Shown here in pieces: positions 29,472 to 37,857 of a stretch of 64,000 nucleotides of DNA. Position 1 is the stretch's first letter, and each line of letters opens with the position of its first letter. The notes below the pieces were generated by a model. That model did no database searches and was not told where the DNA came from. It saw only the letters and a program-made list of their open reading frames with translations. This DNA comes from an uncultured Bifidobacterium sp. (GTDB taxonomy: Bacteria > Actinomycetota > Actinomycetes > Actinomycetales > Bifidobacteriaceae). The stretch is from NCBI RefSeq assembly GCF_945269915.1, contig NZ_CALYOY010000002.1, positions 33,766-97,765 of the forward strand, written 5' to 3'. A program made the position numbers and the translations under genes.

Positions 29472-30305
29472 ATGGCAACTCAAAACAAGAGCTCAGACCC
29501 AGTCACAGAAGATTACCGGGATGAAGTTCAGGAGGTGCTTCGGGAAAACGAGCAGCATGCCCAGCCACCGGTTCCAGCATTCACCAGCGTGATGAAGGCA
29601 ATCTACCAGGAGCCGTCGCTGGCCGCAGAACAGCCGATACCATTCAAGCGTCGAGTACGTTCCTGTGGGCAACTTGTTCGGGCCCAATTGAACCTTCTGC
29701 CCCGATATATCATGCTGATAGAAATTGTGATAGCAGCGGGCGCTGTTGTGATCAGCAGCGTTTTGCATGGTGCACGGTACGGTGGCCTCGGTCTGCATAT
29801 ATTGTCAAATCTGCTCATGCTGAACATGGCGCTGACGGTAATCCTGGTTTTTTCCGTTAGGGATGATCGCGAATTGATGCTCAGTATGCCTCTCGGACCT
29901 CAGGTCGTAGTAGCTACCAGGCTGTTGCTGGCCTTTATTTCCAATATCGTCGTCGGGGGTGCAGCCTTATTGGTCGCCACTGCAATCAACCCGGTAATGA
30001 GACCCCTACCAGCCATTACCCAAGTGATAGCCCCTGCAACCCTCCTGGCGAATATTGTGGCCCTTCTCTGCATATGGCAATACTCTTGGGTGGCGCTGCT
30101 CCTGGGGGCACTTGCACCATTAGTGAGAACTCTGCAAGATCTCGGGCCATCATTCCTCCTGCCGGCATGGGTCGATTCGGCACCCTCTACAACCGCTGCC
30201 TGGGCAGGGATCATCCTCCTGGCAACGGGACTCCTAAGCGCTGCCATCTTTACGGCCCCTCTTGCCTGGCATGCCCAACTCGCCGATGGGGATAAGAACT
30301 GTTGA
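29472..30305 (+). CDS. ABC-2-like membrane protein with a cytoplasmic N-terminal domain
   Basis: About 277 residues. The first ~75 are hydrophilic and acidic, then come about six hydrophobic segments (~77-95, 108-128, 140-165, 178-195, 200-218, 240-262). The loop ELMLSMPLGPQVVVATRLLL recurs in similar form in the next two proteins and resembles the conserved cytoplasmic helix of ABC-2 permeases. It starts 10 bases after the sigma gene, where an anti-sigma factor normally lies, so the N-terminal part might bind the sigma factor (inference). ATG 29472 has better spacing from AAGGGGAA than ATG 29469. Confidence 0.78.
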   Translation: MATQNKSSDPVTEDYRDEVQEVLRENEQHAQPPVPAFTSVMKAIYQEPSLAAEQPIPFKRRVRSCGQLVRAQLNLLPRYIMLIEIVIAAGAVVISSVLHGARYGGLGLHILSNLLMLNMALTVILVFSVRDDRELMLSMPLGPQVVVATRLLLAFISNIVVGGAALLVATAINPVMRPLPAITQVIAPATLLANIVALLCIWQYSWVALLLGALAPLVRTLQDLGPSFLLPAWVDSAPSTTAAWAGIILLATGLLSAAIFTAPLAWHAQLADGDKNC

Positions 30306-30404
30306 ACCTTTTGATCCACTCTCGCTACTAACTGAATAGACGGGACAAGTTGCAGGTAATGTCCGGCGACGGCCCGTGGCCAAAACCAGATATGGAAGAG
30401 GTGG

Positions 30405-31028
30405 ATGAGGTTGACTTTCGCAGGTATGCAGCTCAAAAGGTTTTCCCTACCGGCGGTACTGCCTTTCATGATGACCTTGGGCATTCTGCTTACGGGCATC
30501 TTACTGGAGGCAATCTGTTCGTTGAGCCGCATAAGGGTGGTTATGATGGCTCTCACTCAGGTGCCGATGATCACTTCCGGTATATGTACGGCTTGTGTGC
30601 TCAACGGCGACCCACTCGTTGAGCTCTCTGAGTCGACTCCAAGTGGATGGCGGAAGGTTCAAGCAACCAGGCTGCTTATCATCACCGGGGCATTTCTCAT
30701 CGCCACGGCGCTTCTTTTTATCGGCTTGCATATGCTGCGACTATGGCCACGTGACCTGGGGTGGGTGAGCATGATTACCCCGGTCGGCGGTATTCTCATT
30801 GTCAATTGTCTGGTTTTCCTTATAGCCGTACTCACCATGTCCATGCCAACGTCGTCGCTGGCCTCCATTGCCGTCTGGCTGTTTTTATGTTTGATATGGG
30901 ATCCGTACATCACCGATCCGGTCCGGCAACGACTCGTCCCGTTGACCATTGCAGCAGCATGCGCAATCTTCGGTTGGAACGTGTGCGGTGATTCAGAACG
31001 CAATGCACTCAAGGTGGCAGACCTATGA
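30405..31028 (+). CDS. ABC-2-like membrane protein (short)
   Basis: A 207-residue protein with about six membrane segments and little else. The loop VELSESTPSGWRKVQATRLL matches the motif in the upstream protein. At ~200 residues it is shorter than a typical ABC-2 permease. ATG 30405 follows GAAGAGG; its 3' end overlaps the next gene by ATGA. It lies ~100 bases after the first membrane gene. Likely one part of a multi-subunit ABC transporter membrane domain; substrate unknown. Confidence 0.72.
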   Translation: MRLTFAGMQLKRFSLPAVLPFMMTLGILLTGILLEAICSLSRIRVVMMALTQVPMITSGICTACVLNGDPLVELSESTPSGWRKVQATRLLIITGAFLIATALLFIGLHMLRLWPRDLGWVSMITPVGGILIVNCLVFLIAVLTMSMPTSSLASIAVWLFLCLIWDPYITDPVRQRLVPLTIAAACAIFGWNVCGDSERNALKVADL

Positions 31029-31831
31029 GAACACTCAGCCTTTTACACATCACACTGCTGATGGTTTATCGACGAAAAGCCTTGTGGATAGCCAGCATAC
31101 CGCTGGCGCTCTTCGCCCTCTTTCTGGCCTATGCCTCTCCCATGTCACCCGGACTCAACAAAATACAGGGTCTTGTCTTTACCGGACAGGTTCTTGCCAT
31201 ATTCACCTCGTTGGCATATGCGGCATCGTTCAGCAACCTTATGACTGCCGGCAAGCGAGCAGGTATGGACGAACTTGAATCCACCTCCGCCTTACCGATG
31301 GCTGTCATCCGCTTGGCTCAAGTCCTGGGGGCCTGGGGTATTTGCATATCATCTTCCCTGTTTATCCTTGTATTGATCGCGGTCTATCAAGCCTTCCACG
31401 GCAACGGTGAGGCGATAATCAGGGCCCTGGCGGTAGTGCTTGTCATACTCTCACCATCAATTCTGATTGCTACGGGGATATCCGCCCTGCTGGGAGCCCT
31501 GTTACCCACAGTCCCAGCCCGAATTCTTGCCGTCCTGGTATGGGCTTGGCTGGCCTTCCATACCCCTCTCTTACCACTTCCAACGCTCAATGGCGGCCCC
31601 CTGTCGGTCATTGGCGATCCCATTGCTCAGGGATGGTTCCATACCGATCCTGTGTACTCACCAACGAACGGCGCCTTTACCGTCCAATCAGGGTTCCTAT
31701 CCCTGCTCTGGCAGGGGAGTATTATCGTCATCCTCTTCACCGGTGCAAACATGGCCTCCAACCACATACAGGTTCGGTCCGACCGTCTACTGACGTTGAA
31801 AGGAAATTCCTCGCATGTTTATCTCCATTGA
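31025..31831 (+). CDS. ABC-2-like permease subunit
   Basis: A 268-residue membrane protein with about six hydrophobic segments (first ~20-38, last ~235-252). The stretch GMDELESTSALPMAVIRLAQ aligns with the shared loop of the two preceding proteins. It overlaps the previous gene by four bases and the following ATPase gene by 17 bases, so translation of all three is likely coupled. The third permease-like partner of the ATPase; substrate unknown. Confidence 0.78.
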   Translation: MRTLSLLHITLLMVYRRKALWIASIPLALFALFLAYASPMSPGLNKIQGLVFTGQVLAIFTSLAYAASFSNLMTAGKRAGMDELESTSALPMAVIRLAQVLGAWGICISSSLFILVLIAVYQAFHGNGEAIIRALAVVLVILSPSILIATGISALLGALLPTVPARILAVLVWAWLAFHTPLLPLPTLNGGPLSVIGDPIAQGWFHTDPVYSPTNGAFTVQSGFLSLLWQGSIIVILFTGANMASNHIQVRSDRLLTLKGNSSHVYLH

Positions 31832-32675
31832 TCATCTGACAAAGGATTTTCGTGGGAGACCAGCCGCTTTAGATAACCTGACGGTTGACCTTCCACAAGG
31901 CATGATAGGGCTTATTGGACCGAATGGTGCCGGCAAAACAACCCTCATGCGTATTCTCACAGGAATAATCAAACCGTCCAAGGGCAAAATCCTTATTGAT
32001 GGACAGGACCTGTCCACTCCGGTCAATAGGCGTATTCTGAAACGAAACCTGGGTTATCTGCCACAGAACATCACCCCGTATGACAATCTGTCCCCGCTTG
32101 AATTCCTTGACTATATCGGCATCCTGAAAATGATCGACGACAAACGCGTTCGGCAGCAGCAGGCACACACCCTCCTGGAACAGGTGGGATTGGAAGACGT
32201 GATGAGCCAACGTATCGGGGGGTTCTCCGGGGGGATGAGGCGGAGGGTGGGAATCGCACAGGCCCTTATGGGTGATCCCCGGCTGCTTGTAGTCGATGAG
32301 CCCACAGCGGGGCTGGATCCTGAAGAGCGCATGCGGTTCCGCACTCTCCTTGCTCAGCTGGGGCAGAATCGAACCGTTATCCTCTCCACCCACATACTCG
32401 ATGATGTTGCGCAAACCTGCCCCTGGGTATGTGTATTACGCTCTGGACGCAGGCAGTATGACGGACCGACACAGGGGCTGATCCATGAAGCCGACGGTCA
32501 CACCTGGATCACGCCACCCATCGCGGCCCCACCGGATGCTGCCACGATCATCAACGCCGAACCCACACCAAACGGGACAAGGTACCGCATAGTTACCGAT
32601 ACCCCGCCCGCAGGTTCCGTAGAAACTGCGCCCAACCTCGAGGATGGATATATGGCTTTGGCCAGGGAACACTAG
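31815..32675 (+). CDS. ABC transporter ATP-binding protein
   Basis: A 286-residue ATPase of the ABC-2 exporter type. Walker A is GPNGAGKTTLM, Q-loop LGYLPQNITPY, signature FSGGMRRRVGIAQAL, Walker B LLVVDEPTAGLDP, and the H-loop is STHILDD. The last ~75 residues form an extra C-terminal domain, as in CcmA/NatA-like proteins. ATG 31815 follows AAAGGAAA and lies inside the preceding permease gene. It presumably energises the three membrane proteins upstream. Export of a peptide, lipid or drug is the usual role of such systems, not shown here. Confidence 0.92.
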   Translation: MFISIDHLTKDFRGRPAALDNLTVDLPQGMIGLIGPNGAGKTTLMRILTGIIKPSKGKILIDGQDLSTPVNRRILKRNLGYLPQNITPYDNLSPLEFLDYIGILKMIDDKRVRQQQAHTLLEQVGLEDVMSQRIGGFSGGMRRRVGIAQALMGDPRLLVVDEPTAGLDPEERMRFRTLLAQLGQNRTVILSTHILDDVAQTCPWVCVLRSGRRQYDGPTQGLIHEADGHTWITPPIAAPPDAATIINAEPTPNGTRYRIVTDTPPAGSVETAPNLEDGYMALAREH

Positions 32676-32711
32676 ATACCGTCGATTACTCAGCAAAATC
32701 AATATTCAAGT

Positions 32712-33137
32712 ATGAAAGTGCGTCGAATACACATGAAGCGAATCAAGCAGAGCATCAAGGCCCTTCTCCTTATATGTGCCACAACCACGCTGACCGTGGG
32801 GGTTGGAGGCTGCACTGATGGCATGAGTCATCCTGAAGAATATCCCGCTGATGGAAGCAACAAGGTTGCAGCTACCAGTAACCCACAGACAATTTCAAAA
32901 GAGGATCTGGGGCACACATGGCCCCTGAAGGTAGATGAAGGCACCGTGTCATGCGAGCACAGCAGGCAGGGAGACCCCATCCTCCGCTTTACCACTCCGG
33001 ATGGCGTACAGTACGCACTTAACCAGGTGCCAGGCAATGAAAATCTAACCAACATCTCAACATTGAAATCAGATGACAGTAAGTCTGTAGGAACTCTGAT
33101 GAGTTTCGCATTCTCAGTCTGTGACCTGCCAAAATAA
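32712..33137 (+). CDS. Lipoprotein with a DUF2511-like domain
   Basis: A 141-residue secreted protein. A basic N-terminus and hydrophobic core end in the lipobox VGGC (Cys ~34), so it should be lipid-anchored outside the membrane. The mature part contains HTWPLKVDEGTVSCEH and PDGVQYALNQVP, resembling DUF2511 proteins. Two further Cys could form a disulfide. ATG 32733 is an alternative start. It is 36 bases after the ATPase and probably part of the same operon, possibly an accessory or sensor component (inference). Confidence 0.78.
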   Translation: MKVRRIHMKRIKQSIKALLLICATTTLTVGVGGCTDGMSHPEEYPADGSNKVAATSNPQTISKEDLGHTWPLKVDEGTVSCEHSRQGDPILRFTTPDGVQYALNQVPGNENLTNISTLKSDDSKSVGTLMSFAFSVCDLPK

Positions 33138-33315
33138 ACTGGTGTAACAAGGCCCGGCATGTAGCCCTTCCGGACAGCATGCCGAATCCCAAATAACCTA
33201 CCGGATTGTGCATCGGGATGAACTGTTGTTTCATGGCATAGGATGATGTGCACGGTCGATATCAGGCACGTGCGATTGCCGGTCGCTGCCTCTCACCGCC
33301 GGGGAGGGTCACATC

Positions 33316-33438
33316 ATGTTCTCCAACAATGAAATCCAGGCCCGAAATGTCAAGGACCACCAGGTCACCAAGGCCGACAACCGGTTTTTCCTAGCCGGCT
33401 GTCGGCCTTTCTCCGGTATCGTGAGGAGGGCCTGCTAA
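33316..33438 (+). CDS. Possible 40-residue small protein
   Basis: An open frame of 41 codons, too short for usual gene callers. GGGAGGG at 33302-33308 is an excellent ribosome-binding site seven bases before ATG 33316. The product is hydrophilic, with two Cys (GCRPFS and RRAC at the end). Its codons span the terminator-like hairpin at 33372-33407 and it overlaps the 3' end of the opposite-strand acyl-CoA synthetase gene by four bases. Either a real small gene or a chance frame. Confidence 0.3.
   Translation: MFSNNEIQARNVKDHQVTKADNRFFLAGCRPFSGIVRRAC
33372..33413 (+). terminator. Strong intergenic hairpin terminator
   Basis: GGCCGACAACCGG (33372-33384) pairs with CCGGCTGTCGGCC (33395-33407) apart from one internal mismatch, followed by TTTCTCC. 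It reads rightward and closes the accessory island ahead of the convergent acyl-CoA synthetase gene; it may also slow transcription from that gene. Confidence 0.7.
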
Positions 33439-35453
33439 CGGCGGACCGCATTCCCCTTCTTGGAGACGTACATCCTGGTGTTGAGGAGGTCGGTGTAGCG
33501 CTTGATGACCTTGGGGCGTATCACCTTCATGGAGGGGGTCATCAGGCCGTTCTCCTGGGTGAACTCCTCGGGGAGGATGATGAACTTACGGACCGATTCA
33601 GCCCGGGATACCCCCTCGTTGGCCTTGTCGACATGTTCCTGGACCTCGGCCCTGACCACGGCGTTCCCGGCGGCCTCCTGCATGGACATGTTCTGGTCCA
33701 GCCCCTTGGAGGCCAGCCAGGGCCTCAGGGCGGACTCATTCAAGGTCACCAGGGCCGAGATGAAGGGCCGTTTATCGCCCAGGACCAGGGCCTGGGAAAC
33801 GATCTCGGACCTCTCGATGATCTCCTCGATGGGCCTGGGGGAGACGTTCTTGCCGCCTGCCGTGATGATCAGGTCCTTCTTCCTGCCAGTCAGGTAGAGG
33901 AAGCCGTCGCGCGAGATTCGACCCAGGTCACCGGTGGCATACCAGCCATCGGGGGTGAAGGAGTCCTCGGTTGCCTGGTCGTTCTTATGGTAGCGGTGGA
34001 AGACGCAGGTCCCCTTGATCTGCACCTCGCCGTCCTGGGCGATACGGATCGTGAACCCGGGGAAGGGGATGCCCACGGAACCCTTGTGGTAGGGGGTCCC
34101 CAACGGGCTGAAGGCGCAGGGGGCCGTGGTCTCTGTGAGGCCGTAACCCTCGTAGACCGGTACGTTGGCGCCACGGAAGAAGCCCAGGAGCTGGGGGTCG
34201 AGGGGGGCGCCACCGGAGACGATCCACTTGGCCCTGCCGCCCAGGACCTGCCTGAGGGAGTTGTAGACAATCGGATCGTACAAGGCCCTGCGCATGGCAT
34301 CGCTTCTGGTCGGCCACCCCTGAACGGAGATGTCGGTCATGTACTTCCTTGCGGCCTTGGCGGCCCCGGAGAAGATCTTCCCCTTGGGACCATGGCCGGC
34401 CTTCTGGGAGGCGGCGTTGTAGACCTTCTCGAACACCCTCGGAACCCCGATGATGACCGTCGGCTTCGATTCCTGGAGGTCGGGGAGGAGGGTGGCCATG
34501 CCCGAGGAGATGTATACGTGCATGTCGCCGTAAATCACCCCGTAGCTGATGGCCCGGGCGAAGGTGTGGGCCTGGGGGAGGAAGAGGAGGATGGACCCTT
34601 CGGGGTCGTGGGTCAGGTTCGGGATGAAGGCGTTCAGGTTCCTGGCCAGTTGGCAGTAGTGCTCATGGGTCATTTCCACCCCCTTGGGGGCGGCGGTTGA
34701 CCCGGAGGTGTAGACGATGGAGCAGAGATCGCCCTTCATGATGGAGTTGATACGCTCGTCCAGCTCTGCATCGCTGACCGACTCGCCATACGCCTGGAAC
34801 TCCTGGAGGAGGCCTGATTCCAGGCAGGAGATCCGCTCCAGGGTGGGGCAGTCCTTCTCGGCCCCCTCGGCCTTTGCCCGCATGTCCGTGGTCTGGACGA
34901 TCAGGAGGCGGGCATCGGAGTTGTTGACGATGAACCGGATCTGCTCGGCAGAATCGGTGTCGTAGATGGTGGCGATGACTCCACCGATGGATAGGACGGC
35001 CGCATCGATGATGTCCCACTCATAACTGGTTCGGCACATGAAAGCGACGGCGTCGCCTTTCTTGATGCCATAGTGGAGGAAGCCCTTGGCGGTCTTGCGT
35101 ATGTCGCTCAGGACCTCCCTGCCGGTCCGGTATGTCCAGGCACCGTTCTCCACAAAATGGAGGACGGGCTTGTCCGGGGTGCGACGCGCGCGGTCTGCGT
35201 AGATGTCATAGATGGTCATGCCATCCGGGACCGGGCCCATGCCATCGGTCCTGGCCGTCATCAGACCCTGATCCAGGAAGGTGGTGGTGGCGTAGTCCGC
35301 CGACCAGAAGTGCCTGTTGGGTAGTCCTGCCTGGTCCTGCTCGGACGTTCGGCCGGTTCCGGCACCGTCTGCAGCGTTCGGATCCTCCGTCGGATCATCC
35401 TCATGACCCACACGGTGTGTCACGTAAGATTTGACCGATGATAGTAACGACAC
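33435..35453 (-). CDS. Long-chain fatty acid-CoA ligase (AMP-forming)
   Basis: A 672-residue AMP-binding enzyme activating fatty acids to acyl-CoA. The P-loop-like motif is YTSGSTAAPKGVEMTH, followed by YEGYGLTETTAPCA, the adenylate motif YATGDLGRIS and the C-terminal region LTGRKKDLIITAGGKNVSP, typical of FadD15-like ligases. The first ~50 residues are a hydrophilic extension. Start GTG 35453 has AAGGAG at the right distance on the minus strand. In bifidobacteria it likely serves exogenous fatty acid use, as beta-oxidation is absent from the genus. Confidence 0.93.
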   Translation of the reverse strand: MSLLSSVKSYVTHRVGHEDDPTEDPNAADGAGTGRTSEQDQAGLPNRHFWSADYATTTFLDQGLMTARTDGMGPVPDGMTIYDIYADRARRTPDKPVLHFVENGAWTYRTGREVLSDIRKTAKGFLHYGIKKGDAVAFMCRTSYEWDIIDAAVLSIGGVIATIYDTDSAEQIRFIVNNSDARLLIVQTTDMRAKAEGAEKDCPTLERISCLESGLLQEFQAYGESVSDAELDERINSIMKGDLCSIVYTSGSTAAPKGVEMTHEHYCQLARNLNAFIPNLTHDPEGSILLFLPQAHTFARAISYGVIYGDMHVYISSGMATLLPDLQESKPTVIIGVPRVFEKVYNAASQKAGHGPKGKIFSGAAKAARKYMTDISVQGWPTRSDAMRRALYDPIVYNSLRQVLGGRAKWIVSGGAPLDPQLLGFFRGANVPVYEGYGLTETTAPCAFSPLGTPYHKGSVGIPFPGFTIRIAQDGEVQIKGTCVFHRYHKNDQATEDSFTPDGWYATGDLGRISRDGFLYLTGRKKDLIITAGGKNVSPRPIEEIIERSEIVSQALVLGDKRPFISALVTLNESALRPWLASKGLDQNMSMQEAAGNAVVRAEVQEHVDKANEGVSRAESVRKFIILPEEFTQENGLMTPSMKVIRPKVIKRYTDLLNTRMYVSKKGNAVRR

Positions 35454-35526
35454 ATTGACTCCTTATCGCAATCAGATACGACAAGGATACTCGTGGTCTA
35501 GGAAAAATCCGGCCCCGGCCTTCGTC

Positions 35527-35555
35527 TTTGCATCAGGCACCGGTGGTGGTATAGT
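35527..35555 (+). promoter_or_regulatory. Sigma-70 type promoter for rplY
   Basis: -35 TTTGCA (35527-35532) and -10 TATAGT (35550-35555) are separated by 17 bases. The start would give a ~150-base leader before rplY, containing a GGAGAC-TCTCC-GTCTCC hairpin near 35576-35592. Confidence 0.55.
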
Positions 35556-35709
35556 GGCAGGGTTGCTTTGGCGAGGGAGACTCTCCGTCTCCGTAATCGA
35601 CTCGGCGTGATTGTCTTCGACCTCCTTACCGGACGGCCCAGGAATCCGACGCGGCGATGCGCCAGGATCGGCCCTGGTCGGTCCCTCAATCAACCAAGGA
35701 GGAATGAGA

Positions 35710-36351
35710 ATGCCCAATACCTTGAAGCTCAAGGGTGAAGTCCGCGACCAGTTCGGCAAGGGAGCTGCCCGCCGCATGCGTGTGGCCCGACAGATTCCCG
35801 CCACCATCTATGCCGGTGGCGCCCAGCCGGACTACATCAAGCTTCCCATGCGTGAGACCACCCTGGCCCTGCGCCGTGCCAACGCCCTCTTCAGCATCGA
35901 GTTCGACGGCAGGACCAAGATGGCCGTGGTCAAGGACGTTCAGCGGAACCCGGTCAAGCGCCAGGTCGAGCACATCGACTTCTATGAGGTCCGTGCCGGC
36001 GAGAAGGTGACCGTCGAGGTCCCCGTCTTCATCAACGGCGAGACCAAGGGTGCGGCAGTGGCCTTCATCGACACCCAGAACCTCCAGGTCCGGGCCGACG
36101 TATCGAACCTGCCCGAGCGTATTGACATCAGTGTCGAGGGCATGTCCGACGGTGACAGGATCCTCGCCAAGGACATCAAGCTGCCGGAAGGTTCCGAACT
36201 GATCATCGATGACCTTGAGGATTCCATCGTGACCGTCGAGATCCCCAAGGAGGAGACCCTGACCAACCCGGCCGAGACCGAGGCCGCCGTCCCTGCCGCT
36301 GGCGAGGGCGAGGGCGAGGGAGCGGCTTCCTCCGAGGAATCGGCTGAGTGA
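35710..36351 (+). CDS. rplY: 50S ribosomal protein L25 (CTC form)
   Basis: A 213-residue L25/general stress CTC protein that binds 5S rRNA. The L25 domain covers ~1-95 (KGAARRMRVARQIPATIYAGG; VQRNPVKRQVEHIDFYEV), followed by the TL5 C-terminal beta domain to ~185 and an acidic Glu/Ala/Gly tail. ATG 35710 is chosen because AAGGAGG at 35696-35702 sits seven bases before it; ATG 35704 is too close. A terminator-like hairpin follows. Confidence 0.95.
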   Translation: MPNTLKLKGEVRDQFGKGAARRMRVARQIPATIYAGGAQPDYIKLPMRETTLALRRANALFSIEFDGRTKMAVVKDVQRNPVKRQVEHIDFYEVRAGEKVTVEVPVFINGETKGAAVAFIDTQNLQVRADVSNLPERIDISVEGMSDGDRILAKDIKLPEGSELIIDDLEDSIVTVEIPKEETLTNPAETEAAVPAAGEGEGEGAASSEESAE

Positions 36352-36376
36352 GCCCCCTTCGGACTTCTGCACCTTC

Positions 36377-36412
36377 GAGGGCCGGGTGGGCGCCTGTCGC
36401 TCCCCGGCCCTC
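36377..36412 (+). terminator. Hairpin after rplY
   Basis: GAGGGCCGGG (36377-36386) and CCCGGCCCTC (36403-36412) pair exactly over 10 bp around a 16-base loop, 25 bases after the rplY stop. No T-run follows. Confidence 0.55.
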
Positions 36413-36563
36413 CTGCCGTCCCAAGGCGGCCGGTAGAGGGGCCGGTCATAATGTGAAACGCAAAACTCCGCATCCGATCGGCTATGTCATAGTTCCCTTA
36501 AACGCCAGTCGCCATAAGCGCAGCGTCCAACAACCCAACCAGCAGTGAGAAGAAGTGGCAACA

Positions 36564-37691
36564 ATGGCAGAGCAATCACATCACGAACCGGCAGTCCTGA
36601 GCAGGATGGCGGATTCCTTCCCGGTCGAGCCCAACGACCACCCGGCCACCGATGAAGAGCGGGCCAGGCTGATCGACAAGCCGGCCTTCGGACAGCTCTT
36701 TTCCGACAATATGACACACATGAGGTGGACCCGGGATGGTGGCTGGTCCGACCGGCGGGTCGAGCCCTACGGCCCCCTGGCCCTGAACCCGGGTGCCTCT
36801 GTTCTCCACTATGCCCAGGAGGTCTTCGAAGGACTGAAGGCCTACCACCATGGTGACGGTTCCATCTGGCTCTTCCGCCCCGATGCCAATGCTGAGCGCT
36901 TCCACAATTCCGCCAGGCGTCTGGCCCTCCCGCCTCTGGATATGGAGGACTTCCTGGGATCGGTGGCCGCCCTGGTCAGGCAGGACGCGGCCTGGGTACC
37001 CACCCGTCGTGAGTACACGCTCTACATGCGTCCCTTCATGTATGCCTCCGAGCCCTTCCTGGGCGTCCGCGCACCCCATGAGGTGGATTACTGCGTCATA
37101 GCCTCGCCCTCCGGTCCCTACTTCGCGGGCGGCGTCAAGCCGGTCAGCATCTGGGTCGAGGACAAATGGTTCCGCACCGGCCCCGGTGGCACCGGCTTCG
37201 CCAAGTGCGGCGGCAATTATGCGGCCTCCCTCCTGGGGGAGAACCGCGGCAAGGAGCACGGCTGCGAACAGGTCTGCTTCGTCGACGCATCCACCAGGAC
37301 CTACCTGGAGGAGCTGGGTGGCATGAACATGTTCACCGTCCACAAGGACGGACACCTGGAGACCCCCAGCCTGACCGGTACAATCCTGCCCGGTGTGACC
37401 AGAAACTCCCTGATTCAGTTGGCCAAGGACCACGGCCGTGACGTGGTCGAGACCATGATCCGCCTCCAGGACCTTCTGGATGACATCAGGTCCGGCGAGG
37501 TGACCGAGGTTTTCGCCTGCGGCACCGCCGCCATCATCACGCCCATCGGCCGCTTCAAGTCGGAGGAGTTCGATGTCCAGGTGGCCGACGGCGGCTCCGG
37601 CCAGGTCACCATGGACCTGCGCAACGAGCTTTTGGGCATCCAGCTGGGTGAGATCGAGGATCCGCACAACTGGATGTGGAAGGTCTGCTGA
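36564..37691 (+). CDS. ilvE: Branched-chain amino acid aminotransferase
   Basis: A 375-residue fold-type IV PLP transaminase for Leu, Ile and Val. Landmarks are VFEGLKAYHHGDGSIWLFRP, the PLP lysine in GFAKCGGNYAASLL (about residue 214) and the cofactor loop VFACGTAAIITPIG. Length and motifs match the class II bacterial branch. ATG 36564 is used; GTG 36555 in frame is an alternative. A very strong terminator follows, so it is a single-gene unit. Confidence 0.95.
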   Translation: MAEQSHHEPAVLSRMADSFPVEPNDHPATDEERARLIDKPAFGQLFSDNMTHMRWTRDGGWSDRRVEPYGPLALNPGASVLHYAQEVFEGLKAYHHGDGSIWLFRPDANAERFHNSARRLALPPLDMEDFLGSVAALVRQDAAWVPTRREYTLYMRPFMYASEPFLGVRAPHEVDYCVIASPSGPYFAGGVKPVSIWVEDKWFRTGPGGTGFAKCGGNYAASLLGENRGKEHGCEQVCFVDASTRTYLEELGGMNMFTVHKDGHLETPSLTGTILPGVTRNSLIQLAKDHGRDVVETMIRLQDLLDDIRSGEVTEVFACGTAAIITPIGRFKSEEFDVQVADGGSGQVTMDLRNELLGIQLGEIEDPHNWMWKVC

Positions 37692-37707
37692 GACTTTCCT
37701 CAATCGG

Positions 37708-37748
37708 ACGGCGGGCCGGTATTCCGTAGAATACCGGCCCGCCGTTTT
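37708..37748 (+). terminator. Rho-independent terminator of ilvE
   Basis: ACGGCGGGCCGGTATTC (37708-37724) pairs perfectly with its complement at 37729-37745 around a CGTA loop, a 17-bp stem followed by TTTT. Confidence 0.92.
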
Positions 37749-37857
37749 GCATGGTCGATCTTGGCCTGCCACAACCGGCATGTGGCGGACGGACCTTGGT
37801 TAGGCTTGGACCGGAAAGCAGTCGCCGGCACCTCCCGGCCGCATGGAAAGGCAGGGC

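Noticed and set aside
33155..33184. Inverted repeat CGGCATG/CATGCCG after the lipoprotein gene
   Set aside because: Short arms, long loop and no T-run; the hairpin at 33372 is a much better terminator.
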